Origin: Mycoplasmoidaceae bacterium
GTDB lineage: Bacteria > Bacillota_I > Bacilli_A > Mycoplasmatales > Mycoplasmoidaceae
Direction: 5' to 3'
DNA: 64,000 nucleotides
Assembly (NCBI GenBank): GCA_024427105.1
Contig: JAKSVR010000001.1
Location: 47,899 to 111,898 of the forward strand
Below are positions 30,103 to 41,583 of the stretch, piece by piece. The first letter of the stretch is position 1; each line of letters begins with the position of its first letter. The translations under genes were made by a program, and so were the position numbers. The notes beneath the pieces are model-generated. The model had not been told where the DNA came from, searched no databases, and was given only the letters and a program-made list of their open reading frames with translations.

Positions 30103-30981
30103 ATGGCTGATGCTAAATTAATTAAGCAATTAAGAGACATGACACAAGCCGGATTTTTAGACTGCAAAAAAGCTCTAGAAGAAAGCAAAGATAATCTAGA
30201 AGCTGCAGCTAAATTCTTACGTGAAAAAGGTCTTGCTAAAGCTGCTAAAAAAGCTGGTGCAATTGCTACTGAAGGTGTAATCTTAACTAGAACAACACCA
30301 ACTAGTGCTTACATTATCGAAATTAACACGCAAACAGACTTTGCTGCTAAGAATGAAAACTTTGTTAAACTTTGTGATCGTATCACAAAAGCTTGTGATA
30401 ATTCAGAATGTACAGATGTTGAAGTTGTTAAAGAACTTAAACTTGATGGTGGGGAAACAGTTCAATCTGCTTGTGAAGCTTTAAGTGGAACAATTGGCGA
30501 AAAGATTTCAGTTAGACGTTTTGGTAGAATTATCAAAACTGGAACTCAAGATGTTGGTATGTACCAACATGCTAATAAGAAATATGGTGCAATTTGTTTA
30601 TTTGATACAAAGGTTGATGAAACTTTAAAGAAACAAATTTGTATGCATATTGTTGCTAGAAACCCTAAATTCATTAACTCACAACAAGTTGATGAAGACT
30701 GAGTTAAAACTGAAAAATCAATCATTGAAAAAACAAGTCAAAATGGTAACAAACCAGCTCAATTCTTAAAGAAAATTATTGAAGGACGTTTACAAAAACG
30801 TCTTGCTGAAGTTTGTTTATGTAACCAAGAATTTGATTTTGACCCAGCAATTACTGTTGGTAAATTATTAATTTCTCGTGGTATTAAATTATTAAGCTTT
30901 GCACGATATGAAGTTGGTGAAGGTATTGAAAAGAAACAAGCTGACTTTGCTTCTGAAGTAGCACAACAAATGGGAAAATAA
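30103..30981 (+). CDS. tsf: Elongation factor Ts
   Basis: The 292-residue protein has the EF-Ts N-terminal UBA-like region (IKQLRDMTQAGFLDCKKALE), where the usual TGAG is TQAG, and IEINTQTDFAAKNENFV downstream. EF-Ts recycles EF-Tu-GDP during translation. An AGAGG SD precedes the ATG. It leads a tight cluster with pyrH, frr, cdsA and dxr. In many bacteria rpsB precedes tsf; here rpsB lies elsewhere, at 44802. Confidence 0.97.
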
Positions 30982-30982
30982 A

Positions 30983-31684
30983 ATGAAGAAAAGAGTTTTA
31001 GTAAAAATTTCTGGTGCTGCAATTAAAAGTGCTAATGGAATTTACGATAATAGCAAATTGCTTGCATTATGCAAGCAACTTGCAACTCTCAATAAGTCAG
31101 CTAGTGTTGGTTTAGTGCTTGGTGGTGGCAATATCTGACGTGGTAATATGACAAAAGATAATGCCTTCAGACGTGCTAATGCTGACTACATGGGAATGCT
31201 ATCAACAGTAATGAATGCTGTTGCTTTTAAAGAAACTTTCCATAGAATTGGTGTAAAAGCTGAAATCTATTCAGCTCTAGAAGTTGACAAAGTAACTTAC
31301 CCAATTGCTATTAACTTAATTAATGATGATCTTGCCAAAGGCAAAATCATTATCTTTGCTGGTGGAACAGGACACCCATTCTTTACTACTGACACCGCAT
31401 GTGCCATTCGTGCTATCGATATGCATGCCGATGTTATCTTAATGGGCAAAGATGGTGTTGATGGTGTATATTCTGCTGACCCAAATAAATATAAAGATGC
31501 TAAATTCTACAAAACCCTTACATTCCAAGAAGCAATTGCAAAGCAACTTGGAGTAATGGACTTATCAGCATTAACTCTATGCCTTGAAAACAACATTGAC
31601 ATTTATGTCTTTGATGTTTTAGCAAAAGACAATATTTTAAAAACCTTTAGAAAAAAATCTAAATTCACTCATATTCATAAATAA
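30983..31684 (+). CDS. pyrH: UMP kinase
   Basis: The 233-residue amino-acid-kinase-fold protein has VLVKISGAAIKS at the N-terminus, GGGNIWRGN, DYMGMLSTVMNA and AGGTGHPFFTTDTA, all diagnostic of bacterial UMP kinase, which makes UDP from UMP and ATP. The start lies 1 bp after the tsf stop. The IWRGN Trp is a TGA codon. Confidence 0.97.
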
Positions 31685-31695
31685 GGAGACAATTT

Positions 31696-32250
31696 ATGGC
31701 TGACTGAAATGTTTTAAAAGCAGAGTTTGATCGTAATTCGCAAACTGCTTTTACATATTTACAAAATGAATTTCAAAAAATTAGCTCTGGCCGAGTTAAT
31801 CCAAATATGTTTAATCAACTAAAAGTTGATGCATATGGTGACAAGACACCATTAATGCAACTTGCAAATGTGCAAGCTGTTGATGCTAGACAATTATTGA
31901 TTAAACCATATGATCGTAGTTTAATTCGTGATATTGCTAAAGCATTATCAGAATCAGAATATCGTGTTAACCCACAAGTTAACCCAGATTGTATTCGTAT
32001 TATCTTTGCTCCATTAACTGAAGAAACAAGACGTGAAGCAGTTAAGAAAGCCAAAGAGTATTACAACCAAGCTGTACAAAAACTTCGTAGCGTTAGACAA
32101 GATGTACAAGCTAAGTACAAAAAAGATCCAAGTGTTTCTGATGATGATATTCGTTACTTTGAAGATCAACTAAACAAAGTAACTAAAGAAGCAAATAAAA
32201 AACTAGAAGATATTTTCCATAATAAAGAAAAAGACTTAATGTCTTTATAA
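31696..32250 (+). CDS. frr: Ribosome recycling factor
   Basis: The 184-residue protein has the RRF core SSGRVNPNMF, TPLMQLANVQAVDARQLLIK and LTEETRREAVKKAKEY. It splits post-termination ribosomes together with EF-G. A GGAG SD lies just before the ATG. Its fourth codon is TGA (Trp), so a standard-code reading would miss the N-terminus. Confidence 0.97.
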
Positions 32251-32254
32251 GGAT

Positions 32255-33382
32255 ATGCAAACTACACGACAGCAAAACGAAGAAAGAAGAAAAGCCTTCT
32301 TAACTAGAGCGCGCTCAGGTGTTTTTGTTGTTACCTTTTATATTGCCTATTGTTTATTATTATTCTTTTCTAATGAGAATTGGTTTAAACCATTATTAAA
32401 TCTTAATGATACAATAAGACATGCATTACAATTCTCATTAAGTTTTATTAATATTCTATTGTTAGTTCCAGTCATTTATTTTGTTGCTAGAGAATTAACA
32501 AACTTATGCTTTCCATCACGCAAGAAGGTATTTATTTATACCGTCTGTTCAATCTTTGTATTAGTAGTGGGCGTTGGAATTTTCCTTCTAGGAACAAGAT
32601 ATGAAATCTTTACGGTTAGTCCAAGAAATGAAATGAACCAATTCATTTTCTTTTTGATTGTTAGTTTATCAGCAATTGTCTTTGTGACGATTGTCTCAAC
32701 ATTAGTTTGAGTTGTAATGTCAAGACATATTGTTTATGTTGGCAAAAAAACAAGATTTTGATATCCATTCTTAGTATTTATTTTAAATACATTCTTTGTT
32801 GGATTTGTATACACAACAATTATTCATACTTGAACAACATTTATATTCTTACTATTGATTAGTGTTTTAACTGATGTGTTTGCCTATGTTGGTGGCAGTT
32901 GATTTGGCAAACATAAGATGGCACCCAAAGTTAGTCCAAAGAAAACATGAGAAGGAATGGTTTTTGGTGTTTGTGTTGCATTAGCCATTATGTGTGGAAT
33001 ATATGGTTTATTCCACATTAATGGTGTTGAAGATATAGATTCTTCTTTATATAAATTCTTAGGTTGCCAAACATGCGATATCGGTAACAACCTTAAACCA
33101 TATTTCTGAGGAATTTATATTGGTGTTACATTATTACTAATGGGTGTTAGTATTTCTGGTGATTTATTCTTTAGTTTTATTAAACGTAGGTTTAATATTA
33201 AAGACTTTAGTAATCTAATTCCAGGACATGGTGGAATGCTTGATCGTCTTGATGCTTTAATCTTTATTTTTACTTTCTATTTCCTAGCCACTGTAATTAT
33301 TCAATTAATTATGCATAGTGCATACGGTTGAGAAGAAGGATTAATAAAACTATGGGATTGAACACCAGGATTTGTATTGTAG
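32255..33382 (+). CDS. cdsA: Phosphatidate cytidylyltransferase
   Basis: The 375-residue multi-pass protein has [20 protein letters not shown] and SPKKTWEGMVFG, then the CDP-DAG synthase signature [20 protein letters not shown] and [13 protein letters not shown]. It converts phosphatidic acid and CTP into CDP-diacylglycerol, the precursor for cardiolipin and PG. An extra loop with CQTCDIG precedes the signature helix. The last 31 bp overlap the dxr start in another frame. Confidence 0.95.
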
Positions 33383-34440
33383 GCATTACTGGTTCAATTG
33401 GAACCCAAACAGTAAAAATAGCTAATAAACTTGGCTATTCAATTGTTGGCTGTAGCTATCATCACAATGTTGAATTAGCTAAAAAGTTAATTGAACAAAA
33501 TAAGATTAAATATGCTTATTGTTCAAGCGATGACACAAACGATAATTGCACAAGTTTTGATGATTTAATTAAAAAATGTAAACCTGATTTAGTTGTTAAT
33601 GCAATTGTTGGATTTGCTGGTTTAAAAGCAACACTTGCAGCATTAGACAATCATGTTAATTTAGCTTTAGCTAATAAGGAATCAGTTGTTGTTGCTGGAT
33701 GATATATTTTTCCATATGCAAAAAAACACCACATACAAATTTTGCCAATCGATTCTGAGCACACTAATTTGTATTATCAGTTATTACAAACCGATCCGAA
33801 AAGTGTTAATCAAATTTATATTACAGGATCAGGTGGTAAATATTTGCATGCGACTAAAAAGGAAATGTCTAAAGTTACATATGACCAAGCAATTAGCCAT
33901 AAGAATTGATTAATGGGAAATAAGATAACTATTGATTCCAACACATTAATGAATAAATGTTTTGAAGTAATTGAAGCATATTGGTATTTTAATACCAACC
34001 GTGTCAGTGTTTTGCATGACCCAACTTCAATCATCCATTCAGCCATTTTATTAAATAATGGACAATTCATGTATGCTAATTCAAAACCAAACATGACTAG
34101 TCCAATTGGCTGAGCAATTACTAATTTTAAATATCAATTACCTAAATCAGAATATGCTCAAGCACAAACTGATGTTTTGGTAAAACTAAATGATGTTCGG
34201 CCAATTTGCTGAGCATATGATGTGATGAATGACAAAACAAATTCATTAGCTATCATTATTAATGCTGCTAATGAAGTAGCAATAAGACAATTTAAAGCCC
34301 ATATGCTTCGTTTTGACCAAATTCTTGATTATGTAGAAAACGCTATCAAAAAGATTAAACGCAAAACTATTAAGAATATTGATGAATTATATGACTATGA
34401 TCGTTATGTTAGATTAGCATCAATTAAGTACTGAAAATAA
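33352..34440 (+). CDS. dxr: 1-deoxy-D-xylulose 5-phosphate reductoisomerase
   Basis: The 362-residue protein catalyses the committed step of the MEP isoprenoid pathway. Visible motifs are the NADPH loop [26 protein letters not shown], the active-site strand TGSGGKY, MGNKITIDSNTLMNKCFEVI, SIIHSAIL and NAANEVAI. The ATG at 33352 follows an AGAAGGA SD; an in-frame TTG at 33328 is less likely. It overlaps cdsA by 31 bp. The partner MEP enzyme IspH is at 54553-55422. Confidence 0.94.
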
Positions 34441-34464
34441 ATACATTTATGTATTTATTTTAGA

Positions 34465-34470
34465 TATAAT
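34465..34470 (+). promoter_or_regulatory. -10 box of polC (leaderless)
   Basis: TATAAT ends 9 bp before the polC ATG at 34480, and no SD is present between them. Confidence 0.55.
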
Positions 34471-34479
34471 TTTTTTATC

Positions 34480-37400
34480 ATGGATAAGGTTCAAAAAGAG
34501 TGAGCTAAGAATTTTTTTCTTGAAGCTAAGATATTAACTGAAGAAGAAATTGACTCCATTATTGACTATTGCGATTTTGCTATCGAGATGCCAACTATTA
34601 ATGATGATAGGGTTATCTTTTTTATTAATTCTAATCACGTTCTACCAACCAGTGTTTACAATAAGTTGTTAAACTTTCCAAATGACAAATTAAAAATTAA
34701 TATTGAATCAAAAAACATCAATGTTGATTTTTCAAAAATTGATGAATATATTCAAGAATGAGTAAAAAAGAATTATCCTAATTCTTTTATGACTCAAGAC
34801 TTGCTTGAATCTAACAATTATTCAATTCAAAATGGAACTATAACTATTAAGTATGTTTCGCAATCTGAACTACAACAAATCCAAAAGATTGAAAATGATT
34901 TAATTGCTTATCTACAAAGTGCACATTTTCCAATTTCTAAAATTGAAGTAGTCTTAAATAAAGAAAAACAAAACAAAATTTTAGAAGAAGACAATATTCG
35001 TAAACAAGATATTGCTAAGCTTATTGCTCAAAGTCAAAAACAAATGAGTAATCAAGAATATTTTGATCGAATGTTTAAAGTCTCTGGTTCATTTACTGAT
35101 TTAAAAGATATTGGTGATGATTATGTTGGTGCGACAATTAATATTGAAGGTGAAATTGTCGGAATTGAAAAGAAAGAATCACCAAAATCTCCAAGAGTTG
35201 TTTATAAGTTTACAATATACGATTATGCTGATGGTGGTTTTAAATGTAGCCATTTAACATATACTACTCCACCAAAATATGTATCATCAAAAATGAAAAA
35301 TATTCCAGTTTCATTCATGGAAACATTTAAAGTTGGTGACTGGGTAAAAATAAACTGTATTGTTGAATCTAATCAATGGACTGCATTTGAACTAGGTGGT
35401 AACATTAACCGAATTTGTCATGCACCACGACCTGAATTTTTAATGCCTAAAGATGAAGAAGAAAATAAACGTGTTGAATTATTGCTGCACTCAAACATGA
35501 CAGCATATGAGGGTTTAGATTCACCAGCTAAGATTTATGATTATGCTAAAGCATGTGGTTATAATTCGATCGCAATTATTGATCGCAATAATGTTCAGTC
35601 AATGCCTGATATTTTTAAAGCAGTTAATGAATACAAGGATATCAAACCACTTTATGGTTGTGAGTTTGAAATAATTGAAAAAGAAATTCCAATTGTTGTT
35701 AACCCGATTAATAAACCAATTGCTGAAGCAGACTATATTGTCTTTGATATTGAAACAACTGGATTGTATCCAGAGTATGACGATTTAATTGAATTTGGTG
35801 CAATTAAATATAAGAACTATCAAGTTGTTGATCGAATTGATTTCTTTGTTAAACCAACTAAACCATTAACCAATGTTGCTATTAATTTAAGTCACATCAC
35901 TAATGAAATGGTTGAAAATGGTTTAAGTCAAAAAGAAGCTTTATTAAAAATAAAAGAATGAATCGGCAATGATGTTTTAATTGCTCACAATGGTATTCGT
36001 TTCGACTTGAACTTCTTAAACAAACTATGTGAACGATTTAAAGTTGAACCAATTAAAAATTGTTTAATTGATACTCTTGAAATTTCACATGCAGTAAACA
36101 AAAAATTATCTAAACATACATTAGGGACATTAGTTGGTAAACTTCGTGTTGAATATAATCCCCTTGAAGCACACCGTGCTGACAAAGATAGTGAATACTT
36201 ACTTGAAGTGTGAAAATATTTTATTAAACGTTTAACAACTCAAGAAGGCATTCATAACATTAATGAAATAAATACTAAACTACAAACAGCTGCACTTCGT
36301 GCAAGTCGTCGTGGTTATTATGTTGATGTTTATGTTAAAAACCAAAAAGGTTTACGATCACTATTCGATTTGTTAAGTTTAGCTTTGACTAAACAACTTT
36401 ATCAAAAAGACGATGATGAAGAAGAAACAGTTTTGTCAAACGGTCAACCAAAACTTCACTTTAGTGACTTTGACAAACATCGTGAGAATTTAATTATTTG
36501 TCCTCATCCTTATGAAGGGGATGTTTGAGAAGCATCAATTAGTGAACGACAAGAAGCACTAGAAGAAAAGATTAAGAAATATGATTACATCTTTGTCGCT
36601 CCTGCTAAGAACATTGAACATCTTGATGTTCAAGAAAAGATTTCAAGAAAAGATACAACTAAATCTTTAATGAATATTATTGAAACAGCAAACAAACTAA
36701 ATAAAAAAGTTTGTGCTGTATCAGACGCATATTACTTAATGCCTTATGAAAAGAAGATTCATGAGATTTATGTTTACACTAAACAATTAGGTGGAAAACG
36801 ACACCCACTTTATCGACACGATGGAACGACATTCGTTCCGGATTTACATTGTTTGACAACCGGGCAAATGCTTGATGCATTTAAATTTGTTAAAGATGAA
36901 AGGTTATTGAATGATATTGTTATAAACAATACTCAAGCTTTTGCAAATAGTATTGAACAAGTTATTCCATTTGATACTCGTGAAGATGCATTATGTAAAC
37001 CTGATCTACCAGATGCTGAAAAGAAATTAGTTGATCTTGTTTGAAAGACAGCCAAAGATATTTATGGTGAACCATTAGACAAAAATATTAAGGAAAGAAT
37101 TGAAAAAGAATTAAGTGGTATTTGTGCAAAAGGTTATGCTGTAATTTATTGAATTAGTCACTTATTAGTTGATAAGACTAATAAAGATGGTTATCCAGTT
37201 GGATCGCGTGGTTCAGTTGGCTCATCAGTTGTTGCCTTCTTATCAAATATTTCTGAGGTTAATCCATTGCCCCCTCATTATGTTTGCCCTAAGTGTAAAC
37301 ACTACGAACCATACTCTGATAAAACAGTTGATGGTTTTGACCTACCAGCAAAGAAATGCCCTAAATGTGGAACTGAAATGATTCGTAATGGACATAATAT

Positions 37401-38886
37401 TCCATTTGAAACCTTCTTAGGTTTCGATGGAAAGAAATTACCAGATATTGACTTAAACTTCTCTGGTGAATACCAATCAAAAGCTCACCAATTTATTCGT
37501 GATATGTTTGGTTCGGCTCAAACATTTAGAGCTGGAACAATTGGAACAGTCGAAGTTAAAACTGCAATGGGATTTGTTAAATCATACTATGAGCAAATTG
37601 ATCCTAATTATCATCCATCAAATTCATTAGTATTGGCATTAGCCAATAAATGTGTTGGAGTAAAACGAACAACTGGGCAACACCCAGGTGGTATTATTGT
37701 TGTTCCACAAGGACATTCAATTACTGAATTTACACCATTTAACTATCCATCAAATAATAAAACAAGTGATTGGTTCACAACCCATTTTGATTACCACTCT
37801 ATTGAAAACAACTTATTAAAGTTTGATATTTTAGGCCATGATGAACCAACAATTTTAAAACACTTACAAGATATTACTGGAGTTGATTTAAAAACAATTC
37901 CATACAATGATCCAAAAGTTTTACAACTATTTGCTAACAGCAAAGGGTTAGGCATTATTGACGAAAAATATGACCAAGAACAAGTTGCAACAATGGCTCT
38001 ACCAGAATTTGGTACAGCTAATACGCGAAAGATCGTTTTAAAAACAAAACCAACTTGTGTCGATGACTTAATTCGTATTTCAGGTTTAAGCCATGGTACT
38101 GGTGTTTGAAAAGGTAATGCTGAGGATCTAATTGCTAACGGAGCAAAACTTTCACAAGTTGCTGCTAGCCGTGAAGACATCTTCACCTATCTAATTAACT
38201 GTGGTATGAACTATGTTCATGCTTTCCAAGCAGTTGAGAAGATTCGTAAAGCAAAAGGTGTTTCACCTGAATATGAACAAGAGATGAAGGATGCCAATGT
38301 TCCATCTTGATATATTGACTCATGTAAGAAAATAAAATATTTATTCCCTCGTGCTCATGCAACAGCCTATGTTATCGATGCATTAAGAACTGCTTGATTC
38401 AAAGTTTACTACCCAGCAGAATTCTATGCTGTATGGTTCTCAAATCGTTCTGATGTCTTTGACATCGTTACTGTTGTTCAAGGCCCACAAGAAGTTGAAA
38501 GAGTTTATAAAGATTATAAATCTCGTGAAAACGCTAAGAATGCTGAAGTCAAATTAAAAAATAAAGAAATCGATTTGATTCCAATATATGAAGTTTGTCT
38601 AGAAATGTTTGCTCGTGGTATCAAGATGAAAAACATTGATATCAATAAATCACAAGCAACAACATTTGTTGCCGAAGGAAATTCAATCCTTCCACCATTT
38701 ACAAGTCTTGATGGTCTTGGAAAGGAAGTTGCTGAATCAATCGTTTCTGCAAGAAAAGAAAGACCATTCAGTTCAATTTCTGATTTACAAAAACGAACAA
38801 AGTTGTCCACAACTTTGATTGGCAAATTACAAGATCTTCATGTTCTTGATAGTTTAGATCAAGATGATCAATTACGATTGTTTTAG
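34480..38886 (+). CDS. polC: DNA polymerase III alpha subunit, PolC type
   Basis: The 1468-residue replicase of low-GC Gram-positives has an N-terminal region, an OB domain (about 120-310), a PHP domain (from about 330) split by a DEDD 3'-5' exonuclease (FDIETTG at 422-428, then HNGIRFDLNFLN), a zinc-binding segment (CPKC at 936-939 and a second CPKC) and the palm catalytic motif PDIDLNF (988-994). RTTGQHPGG and FPRAHATAYV are typical PolC fingers motifs. The PHP metal site looks degenerate: LLLHS replaces the usual LHLHT and IDRN replaces TDHA. Length and order are otherwise normal. Confidence 0.97.
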
Positions 38887-38888
38887 TG

Positions 38889-38894
38889 TATAAT
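38889..38894 (+). promoter_or_regulatory. -10 box of rnpB
   Basis: TGTATAAT, an extended -10, begins 3 bp after the polC stop codon and lies 6 bp before the 5' end of the RNase P RNA. Confidence 0.6.
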
Positions 38895-38900
38895 CCTATA

Positions 38901-39260
38901 GCCTAACAGTTAATCGCTGTTGGCAACAATAGAGGAAACTCCATGCTTGCACAAGGTGTTAACCTTGTAGTGATTGTGTGTGATTAATAAATAAGTCACA
39001 GCATCCTAATGACGGAAAGAACTATCTAAGGCCACAAGGCTATGAGAAAACTTTAATAGTACCACAGAGACGAGCTAGATGGAAACATTTAGATGAAACG
39101 CGGTAAACCCCACAAGCAAGAAACCTAAATTTTGGTAAGGGAATCTTAAGATTAGAAGTGAATAATCTTGAGGATAAAGCATCAAGACTATGCCCATAAG
39201 GCACCTAAGTTGCTTTATAGATAAATGATTAACAAAAACAGAACATGGGTTATGTTAGGC
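38901..39260 (+). ncRNA. rnpB: RNase P RNA
   Basis: This RNA of about 360 nt is the catalytic subunit that trims tRNA 5' leaders. The P1 stem pairs GCCTAACA (38901-38908) with TGTTAGGC (39253-39260). Conserved blocks are visible: GAGGAAACTCCATGCT near 38931, CAGAGACGAG, GAAACGCGGTAAACCCC, AGCAAGAAACC and a 3' ACAGAACATGGGTTAT. The layout suits the type B RNA of firmicutes and mollicutes. It lies between polC and the ndt-like gene. Confidence 0.93.
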
Positions 39261-39266
39261 AAAGGG

Positions 39267-39290
39267 AAAACAGGTATTAACCTGTTTTTT
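39267..39290 (+). terminator. rnpB terminator
   Basis: AAAACAGGT / ACCTGTTTT hairpin with a T-run, 6 bp after the RNase P RNA. Confidence 0.85.
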
Positions 39291-39294
39291 ATTT

Positions 39295-39300
39295 TATAAT
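39295..39300 (+). promoter_or_regulatory. -10 box of the deoxyribosyltransferase gene (leaderless)
   Basis: TATAAT ends 6 bp before the ATG at 39307 and overlaps the T-rich tail of the rnpB terminator. Confidence 0.55.
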
Positions 39301-39306
39301 TTACTT

Positions 39307-39819
39307 ATGAGTAAGAAAATAAAAATATATTTAGCTAACGGTTTGTTTAATGCAGCCGATCGACTATTAAATGAAGTCATTTATAAAGAACTATTAAAAG
39401 TTAATGGCATTGAAGTATATGCCCCACAATTTAATCTTGCGATTAATGATAAGAAAAAATCTGCTGGATCAAAACCTATTTATGAAGGGGATACTGCTAA
39501 ACTACAATGAGCTGATGTTCTAGTAGCAGTTATTGATGATGGTGATTTAGGAACCGCTACTGAAATTGGTTGAGTAGCTGGTTATAACTCAACTCAGCCT
39601 AAAACAAAACAAAAAACAATCCTTGGATTGTTTACTGATGTTAGAGAACCATCTAAAACATGGTCAGCATCAAAAAATACTGACATGAAAAATGATTTAG
39701 CTGAAAGCCAATATTGTTACATCAACCTTTATATGACTGGTGCTATTAAAAAATATGGAAAATTATTTGATAATTTAAATAGTTTGCTAAATCATTTAAA
39801 GAAAATGATTCATAAATAG
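39307..39819 (+). CDS. Nucleoside 2-deoxyribosyltransferase family protein
   Basis: The 170-residue protein begins KIYLANGLFNAADRLLNEVI, the family substrate-binding start, and has IYEGDTAKLQ and WADVLVAVIDDGDLGTATEI, which carries the acidic pocket residues and the catalytic Glu region. The family exchanges bases between deoxyribonucleosides, a salvage reaction common in mycoplasmas that cannot make purines or pyrimidines. Its length is normal. Confidence 0.88.
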
Positions 39820-39824
39820 TTTAT

Positions 39825-39895
39825 TGGAACCTAACCAAATGGAAAGGAACAAGGTTCTGACCCTTGCATGTGCGGGTTTGGTTCCTATTGTTCCA
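39825..39895 (+). ncRNA. Small structured RNA, possibly a divergent SRP (4.5S-like) RNA
   Basis: A stretch of about 71 nt between ndt and a strong terminator (39904-39927) folds compactly. TGGAAC pairs with GTTCCA (ends), AACCAAA pairs with TTTGGTT, and an apical hairpin CAAGG / CCTTG has a 7-base loop. The 3' half, CATGTGCGGG, resembles the conserved GTGTGCCGGG of SRP RNA, and GGAAAGGAACAAGG recalls the GGAAGGAAGCAGCC of its domain IV, but the canonical GUCAGG side is missing. A tRNA reading fails on the T arm. It is RNA-like with good confidence; its identity is open. Confidence 0.5.
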
Positions 39896-39903
39896 CCCAT
39901 TAT

Positions 39904-39927
39904 AAAAGAGGTATAATACCTCTTTTT
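39904..39927 (+). terminator. Intrinsic terminator
   Basis: AAAAGAGGTAT / ATACCTCTTTT hairpin with a T-run, ending the ndt plus small-RNA unit. Confidence 0.9.
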
Positions 39928-40000
39928 TATATAGTATTTAATATATAGCAATATAATTATTTAGTATACATAGATGTTATACAAAAGGATTTTATATTCA

Positions 40001-41512
40001 ATGAAAAAAACTAAAATTTTGATGCCTATCTTAGGCGCTAGCGCTATTGCATCTGCAATAGCTCCTATGATGTCTATTTCAAGTTGTGGTTCCCAAAAAA
40101 CTACCATTACTGAAGCTAGATTTAATAGTTCTTGATCTTTAGATTTCGTATATGATAACGGAGCAGCAAGTACAACAAGAAAAACTGAAGCAATGTTTGC
40201 TGTTAGTTTAATTAAAGCAAGATATAAAAAAGTTTCAGTTAAACTTGTATCTGTTGTGGACCCAACTGGGGCCGATGCTACTGGGGATTTTACTATATTA
40301 GAAGAATCTTCATCTCAGGCTATTACAAGTGGTCAACAATTATTGTATTTTAGAATTACAGTCAAAGATGATGCACAAGAAGTTTATAGTAACTATGGAA
40401 ACTATGTTGCAAAAGTTAAATTTACAATAGACAAGAAGGATTATGTCTTTAATGATTTCAAAATTAGAGTTGCTAAAGCGACAGATGAATCTGACTTCCA
40501 AATCACTACTACGTCTGCTACTAAAGTAGTTAATGGTTTTAATGAATCAGTAAAAGCACATTGAGAAGATTGTGAACTTTTTGTTTTACCTAAAGGCACA
40601 ACTGGAATAGGCAATTATGCTTTCTATGACAACGATGCAGGTGAATCAACAATCCCTGAAAACATGGCATATCTAATGTTAGATTCTACCTTTGGTACAC
40701 AATCAACACTTCAATTGATAGGTAATTATGCATTCCATAAAGCTGCCTTTGGTGGTGATTGCTATATTCCTAATACAGTTACAACTATTGGTGAAAATGC
40801 ATTCCAAGCTTGTACATTTGATCAAAATTTATATATCGCACCGTTTAATAAAAAAGCTAATTTAACAACAATTGGGCAAAATGCTTTTTCAAATTGCACT
40901 TTTAGAGGAGATCTTATTATTCCTGAATCTAATAATCCAATAACAATCAAGGCGAGTGCATTTCAAAGATGCAATTTTGATGGTACTTTAAATATTTCCA
41001 AATCTGTTAAATTTGTTAATGCTAATGCTTTTAGTTATACGACATTTAAACAAGTTGTTTTCAACCAAGAAGAGACTACATTACAACTTCAATTCTCAAC
41101 TGAATGCTTTAATAATTGTGGTCGATTAACTGGTGACCTTGTTATTCCAAATCGATGTACGCAATTAAAAACCCAAATATTTAGCCATTGTGATTTCACA
41201 ACAATTTCCATTCCCAAAGATATTGTATATAATACTGGAACCTCATCAGGCCGACATTTTGCTTATAATAAAAAATTATCAAAATTAGATCTTTCAAGAA
41301 TAGACAGTATTGAGGATAATTTATTTGCTGATCCTGAGACTGTAACTTATGCAGCACCATCAAATGTGTTTGACAAATCTGGAACAGAAGTCACTAAGCT
41401 GACTGTAATACTTAATAATAATCTTTGACCTCAAAGAGAAGAAGTTAAAACTAAATTGAGATCAAAAGGAATATCATCATCGCTGTTGATATCTTTTAAA
41501 TTAGCAATCTAA
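40001..41512 (+). CDS. LRR_5 (classic BspA-type) surface lipoprotein
   Basis: The 503-residue lipoprotein (MKKTKILMPILGASAIASAI; lipobox Cys in ISSC) has a beta-rich region of about 200 residues, then leucine-rich LRR_5 units: LQLIGNYAFHKAAFGGDCYI, TVTTIGENAFQACTF, LTTIGQNAFSNCTFRGDLII and IKASAFQRCNFDGTL. These are classic BspA repeats (IGxxAFxxC), distinct from the 26-residue CYxxMF repeats of the 7761-21248 array. TATAAT at 39952-39957 and an AAAAGGA SD precede it. Likely surface-exposed; the ligand is unknown. Confidence 0.9.
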
Positions 41513-41534
41513 CTCTTAATAAGTTATTAATAAT

Positions 41535-41558
41535 AAAATAGGACATAGTCCTATTTTT
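41535..41558 (+). terminator. Intrinsic terminator
   Basis: AAAATAGGAC / GTCCTATTTT hairpin, loop ATA, with a T-run, after the LRR lipoprotein. Confidence 0.88.
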
Positions 41559-41567
41559 ATTTTGTTT

Positions 41568-41573
41568 TATAAT
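41568..41573 (+). promoter_or_regulatory. -10 box of mnmG (leaderless)
   Basis: TATAAT ends 10 bp before the mnmG ATG at 41584; there is no SD between them. Confidence 0.55.
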
Positions 41574-41583
41574 ATATAGCACT

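Noticed and set aside
33328..33351. TTG start of dxr at 33328
   Set aside because: The ATG at 33352 has an AGAAGGA SD at suitable spacing and gives the expected N-terminus just before GITGSIG.
39825..39898. tRNA with anticodon CTG (7-base loop TTCTGAC and a CCA-like 3' end)
   Set aside because: The anticodon-like stem is good, but no D arm or T arm forms, the TTCRA T-loop is missing, and the AACCAAA/TTTGGTT pairing conflicts with a cloverleaf.
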